From: Collybia mongolica
Taxonomy: Eukaryota > Basidiomycota > Agaricomycetes > Agaricales > Clitocybaceae
Length of the DNA: 64,000 nucleotides
Reading direction: 5' to 3'
Assembly (NCBI GenBank): GCA_013420905.1
Contig: JAAXNY010000006.1
Location: forward strand, 4,154,001 to 4,218,000
Below are positions 61,909-64,000 of the stretch, piece after piece. The notes below the pieces were generated by a model. The model was given only the letters and a program-made list of their open reading frames with translations. It was not told the DNA's origin and searched no databases. Position numbers and translations under genes: made by a program. The stretch's first letter is position 1. Each line of letters starts with the position of its first letter.

Positions 61909-62454
61909 TAAACACACCCATCTTGCACTGCGATTACCAGGTCGCACGACGCCCTTCCGTCATGATCTAACGACAGTCTTCACGCTGATGTTCATGCATC
62001 ATCAATCGCATGCACACCATTTATTGGCATGCCGCTTGGGGAGGAGGGAATCAGAGTTGCACGACAGAGAGAGCGTGCCGTTCTCTCGTGCTTTCAATGG
62101 GGAATGACCTGTATAGAGGAGGTCAAGAGGGAAGAAAGACAGGGCACCACGACACACCACCCATGTCGCATCACGATTCAATCTGAGTGTTGATCACAGC
62201 TACCATACTCATCATCCACCGCATTCGCATCAGCAATACCCATATCATAGACATCTGTATCCTTTACACATTTTTATCTGTATTACGAACGAGGCATAGC
62301 AATCATTTCTCGGTACATCGGAGTTGCTCACTGAGTAAATTTAAGTTGATGACACGTCCGGGACTGTTGGGCCGGAAGCAAATAAAGCAAACAACCTTTC
62401 TGACACAAGTTGGGAGAGCTGGGATACAAATTTCACGCTTAACCAGTTTCCACC
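61909..62454. other. Intergenic region
   Basis: 546 bp between the small gene and the ING-family gene, presumed to hold the 3' UTR of the first and the promoter of the second. Open frames (62187-62486 +) overlap the ING start and show no features. Confidence 0.5.
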
Positions 62455-64000
62455 ATGGCGCCAGCCAGAACCCAAGTCAACGCTAACCCCACCAACCGCC
62501 ATATCGCGACAGCAAACACCCTAGCACTCCTCGCCGATTACACTCATACATTGGACGCATTACCACTCGAACTCTCTCGTAACTTTGCAGACCTCCGTGA
62601 ACTCGATGCAGTCCTTTCAGCCTCCATGGCGTCAATCACTGAAAAAATCCTCGCTCTCACCCAGATGCTCGAGCAGGGAACGAATCGAAAGGAAGAGCGC
62701 CTCTGGCTGCTCACTGAGATTGCCGAGGACGCAGGTCGTCTCAAGCTTGGTGACGAGGACAAGATTCGCGTTGCCTGCCAGGCAGCCGACAGCCTCAGGA
62801 TGAACAAGGCTCACTTAATTGCGCTGTCTCAAGAAATCCCAGGCTTCGACCCCGCCTCGCTGAACCGCAAAACGACATACCCGCACGTCGCCGCTCGGTC
62901 ATACATGCCGGCTGTGTCACTCGAGGGTGGTCGAAGGAGACGAGGGGGGTATGGGTCGCTTCTGGTTAGCATTACGGATCCTAGCCCCGCGAAGAGGAAG
63001 CGGGTGCCCCGAGATGATGACTTGGAGGTATCTCATATGCGGTCGCCCAAGAAAGATAGGACTGGTGAAGCCACGAATTCCCGATCTAGGGCTCGGGCCA
63101 AAAAGTGCGTATGTTTCATCCTATACACACGAATACGAATCGTAACAAATATTCTTAAAGGACCGACAGGGCCCCATCTCCTTCCGAATCCATCGTGTCT
63201 GTCACCTCCCATATTATACCCCCGCCTGCACCAAACAATGCAAGTGGCTCTCGGAACGCTGGGAATGGTGCAGGATCTCGGGGGAACGCTTCAGTATCCG
63301 CTCCTGTGAATAAGCGCGCTCGATCCTCCGCGAACAACGTCAACAACCGAGTTGCTACCCCCCAGCCCAATGAGCGCTACAGCTCCCCACACGACATAGG
63401 CCCGAGCCATGCAAATAGCAATGGTCACGTCAATACTAACTCCCGTAGAGATAACTACCATGTCCCACCATCATCTGTCCACCCATCTCTTCCCATGCCT
63501 TACCAACCGCCTAATGGCATCACCAATGGGCACCGAGCACACTCTAGCACTCCATATGACATGCGTACGATACCCCAACCCCTTGGTATCGCCCCGGATT
63601 GGAATCCGCCCCTCACGCAGCAGTTAGAAGGACCCGGAATGCCCGTTGCGCGCGGGCAGTCGATACATCCCGTACTTCCCATCATCCCTGTTGCTCAAGT
63701 GAGTACAGCAATCCCCCCGGAAGGAGGAGAAGCAGCCGACGGGGATGGCGATGGCGATGACAGGACATATTGTTTCTGTGACGGAATTAGCTACGGGGAA
63801 ATGATTGCCTGTGACGACGCGCAGTGCGAGCGAGAATGGGTTCGTTTCATCTTATTACTTCCCCCCCTCCTTTATTGACCCTCGGCTGTCTCCCACAGTT
63901 CCATCTCGCGTGTATAGGATTAACGGTGCCCCCCGATGGCCGATGGTTCTGCGAAACATGCCGCAATAAGCGAAATGCAAAACGAGCTGGGCGGGGAGGA
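62455..64000 (+). CDS. ING-family PHD-finger chromatin protein (3' end outside window)
   Basis: Exons 62455-63104, 63161-63839 and 63899 onward; the gene runs past the window end, so the stop is not seen. ING proteins (Yng1, Yng2, Pho23 in yeast) bring histone acetyltransferase or deacetylase complexes to H3K4me3. The N-terminal ING helix region is TLALLADYTHTLDALPLELS with FADLRELDAVL, then a long disordered Ser/Pro/Asn/Arg-rich linker with basic blocks. The C-terminal PHD finger is clear: YCFCDGISYGEMIACDDAQC, then EREWFHLACIGLTVPPDGRW and FCETCRNKR, giving the C4HC3 zinc pattern and the Trp of the methyl-lysine cage (EW). Which of the three yeast paralogues it matches cannot be told. Confidence 0.9.

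Overview
The window is nuclear DNA of a filamentous basidiomycete fungus, most likely an Agaricomycete. The evidence is dense genes on both strands, nearly every gene split by many introns of about 45-65 nt with GT..AG ends, several very small exons, and the protein set itself: a PDR-type ABC pump, a GH128 glucanase, diverged F-box proteins, a fungal P450 and a Dop1 homologue. No bacterial, organellar or viral block and no transposon was recognised.

Layout. 0.4-3.2 kb: an NFKBIL1-like gene (-) divergent from an F-box gene (+). 3.8-8.4 kb: an MDR oxidoreductase (+), then the mitochondrial 3-methylcrotonyl-CoA carboxylase alpha subunit (+, 14 exons). 8.7-17.7 kb: DUS2-type tRNA-dihydrouridine synthase (-), calnexin (-) and the U5 snRNP GTPase Snu114 (-), divergent from prefoldin subunit 1 (+). 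18.3-24.2 kb: full-size PDR/ABCG transporter (-). 24.2-31 kb is sparser and holds a GH128 glucanase (+) and a secreted EF-hand protein (+). 31.2-38 kb: a large Dop1/Dopey gene (-). 38-39.6 kb has no assignable gene. 39.7-50.3 kb is compact housekeeping: a possible INO80 Ies4-like protein (-), a GFA/CENP-V-fold protein (-), ATP synthase subunit e (+), an RbAp48/Msi1 WD40 protein (+), RAMP4 (-), a Bmt5-like rRNA methyltransferase (+), mitochondrial uL10 (-) and the polyadenylation factor Fip1 (+). 50.8-58.6 kb: a cytochrome P450 (-), about 2.9 kb with little coding signal, and a secreted acid sphingomyelinase (+, 18 exons). 58.7-64 kb: a second F-box gene (-), a tiny unrecognised gene with a strong-looking promoter (+), and an ING-family PHD-finger gene (+) cut by the window end.

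The genes do not form one pathway. They are mostly conserved cellular functions: ER folding and translocation (calnexin, RAMP4), mRNA processing (Snu114, Fip1), tRNA and rRNA modification (DUS2, Bmt5), chromatin (RbAp48, ING, possibly Ies4), mitochondria (MCC alpha, uL10m, ATP synthase e) and trafficking (Dop1). Accessory functions (PDR pump, P450, GH128, sphingomyelinase, MDR enzyme, F-box proteins) lie between them. I found no defence system or biosynthetic cluster. The most notable observations are structural: a 7-nt exon encoding part of the metal-binding GNHD motif of sphingomyelinase, a probable GC-AG intron in the same gene, a diverged second copy of its 5' region, 14-nt exons in two other genes, and an identical 16-bp CACGTG-containing element upstream of two genes.
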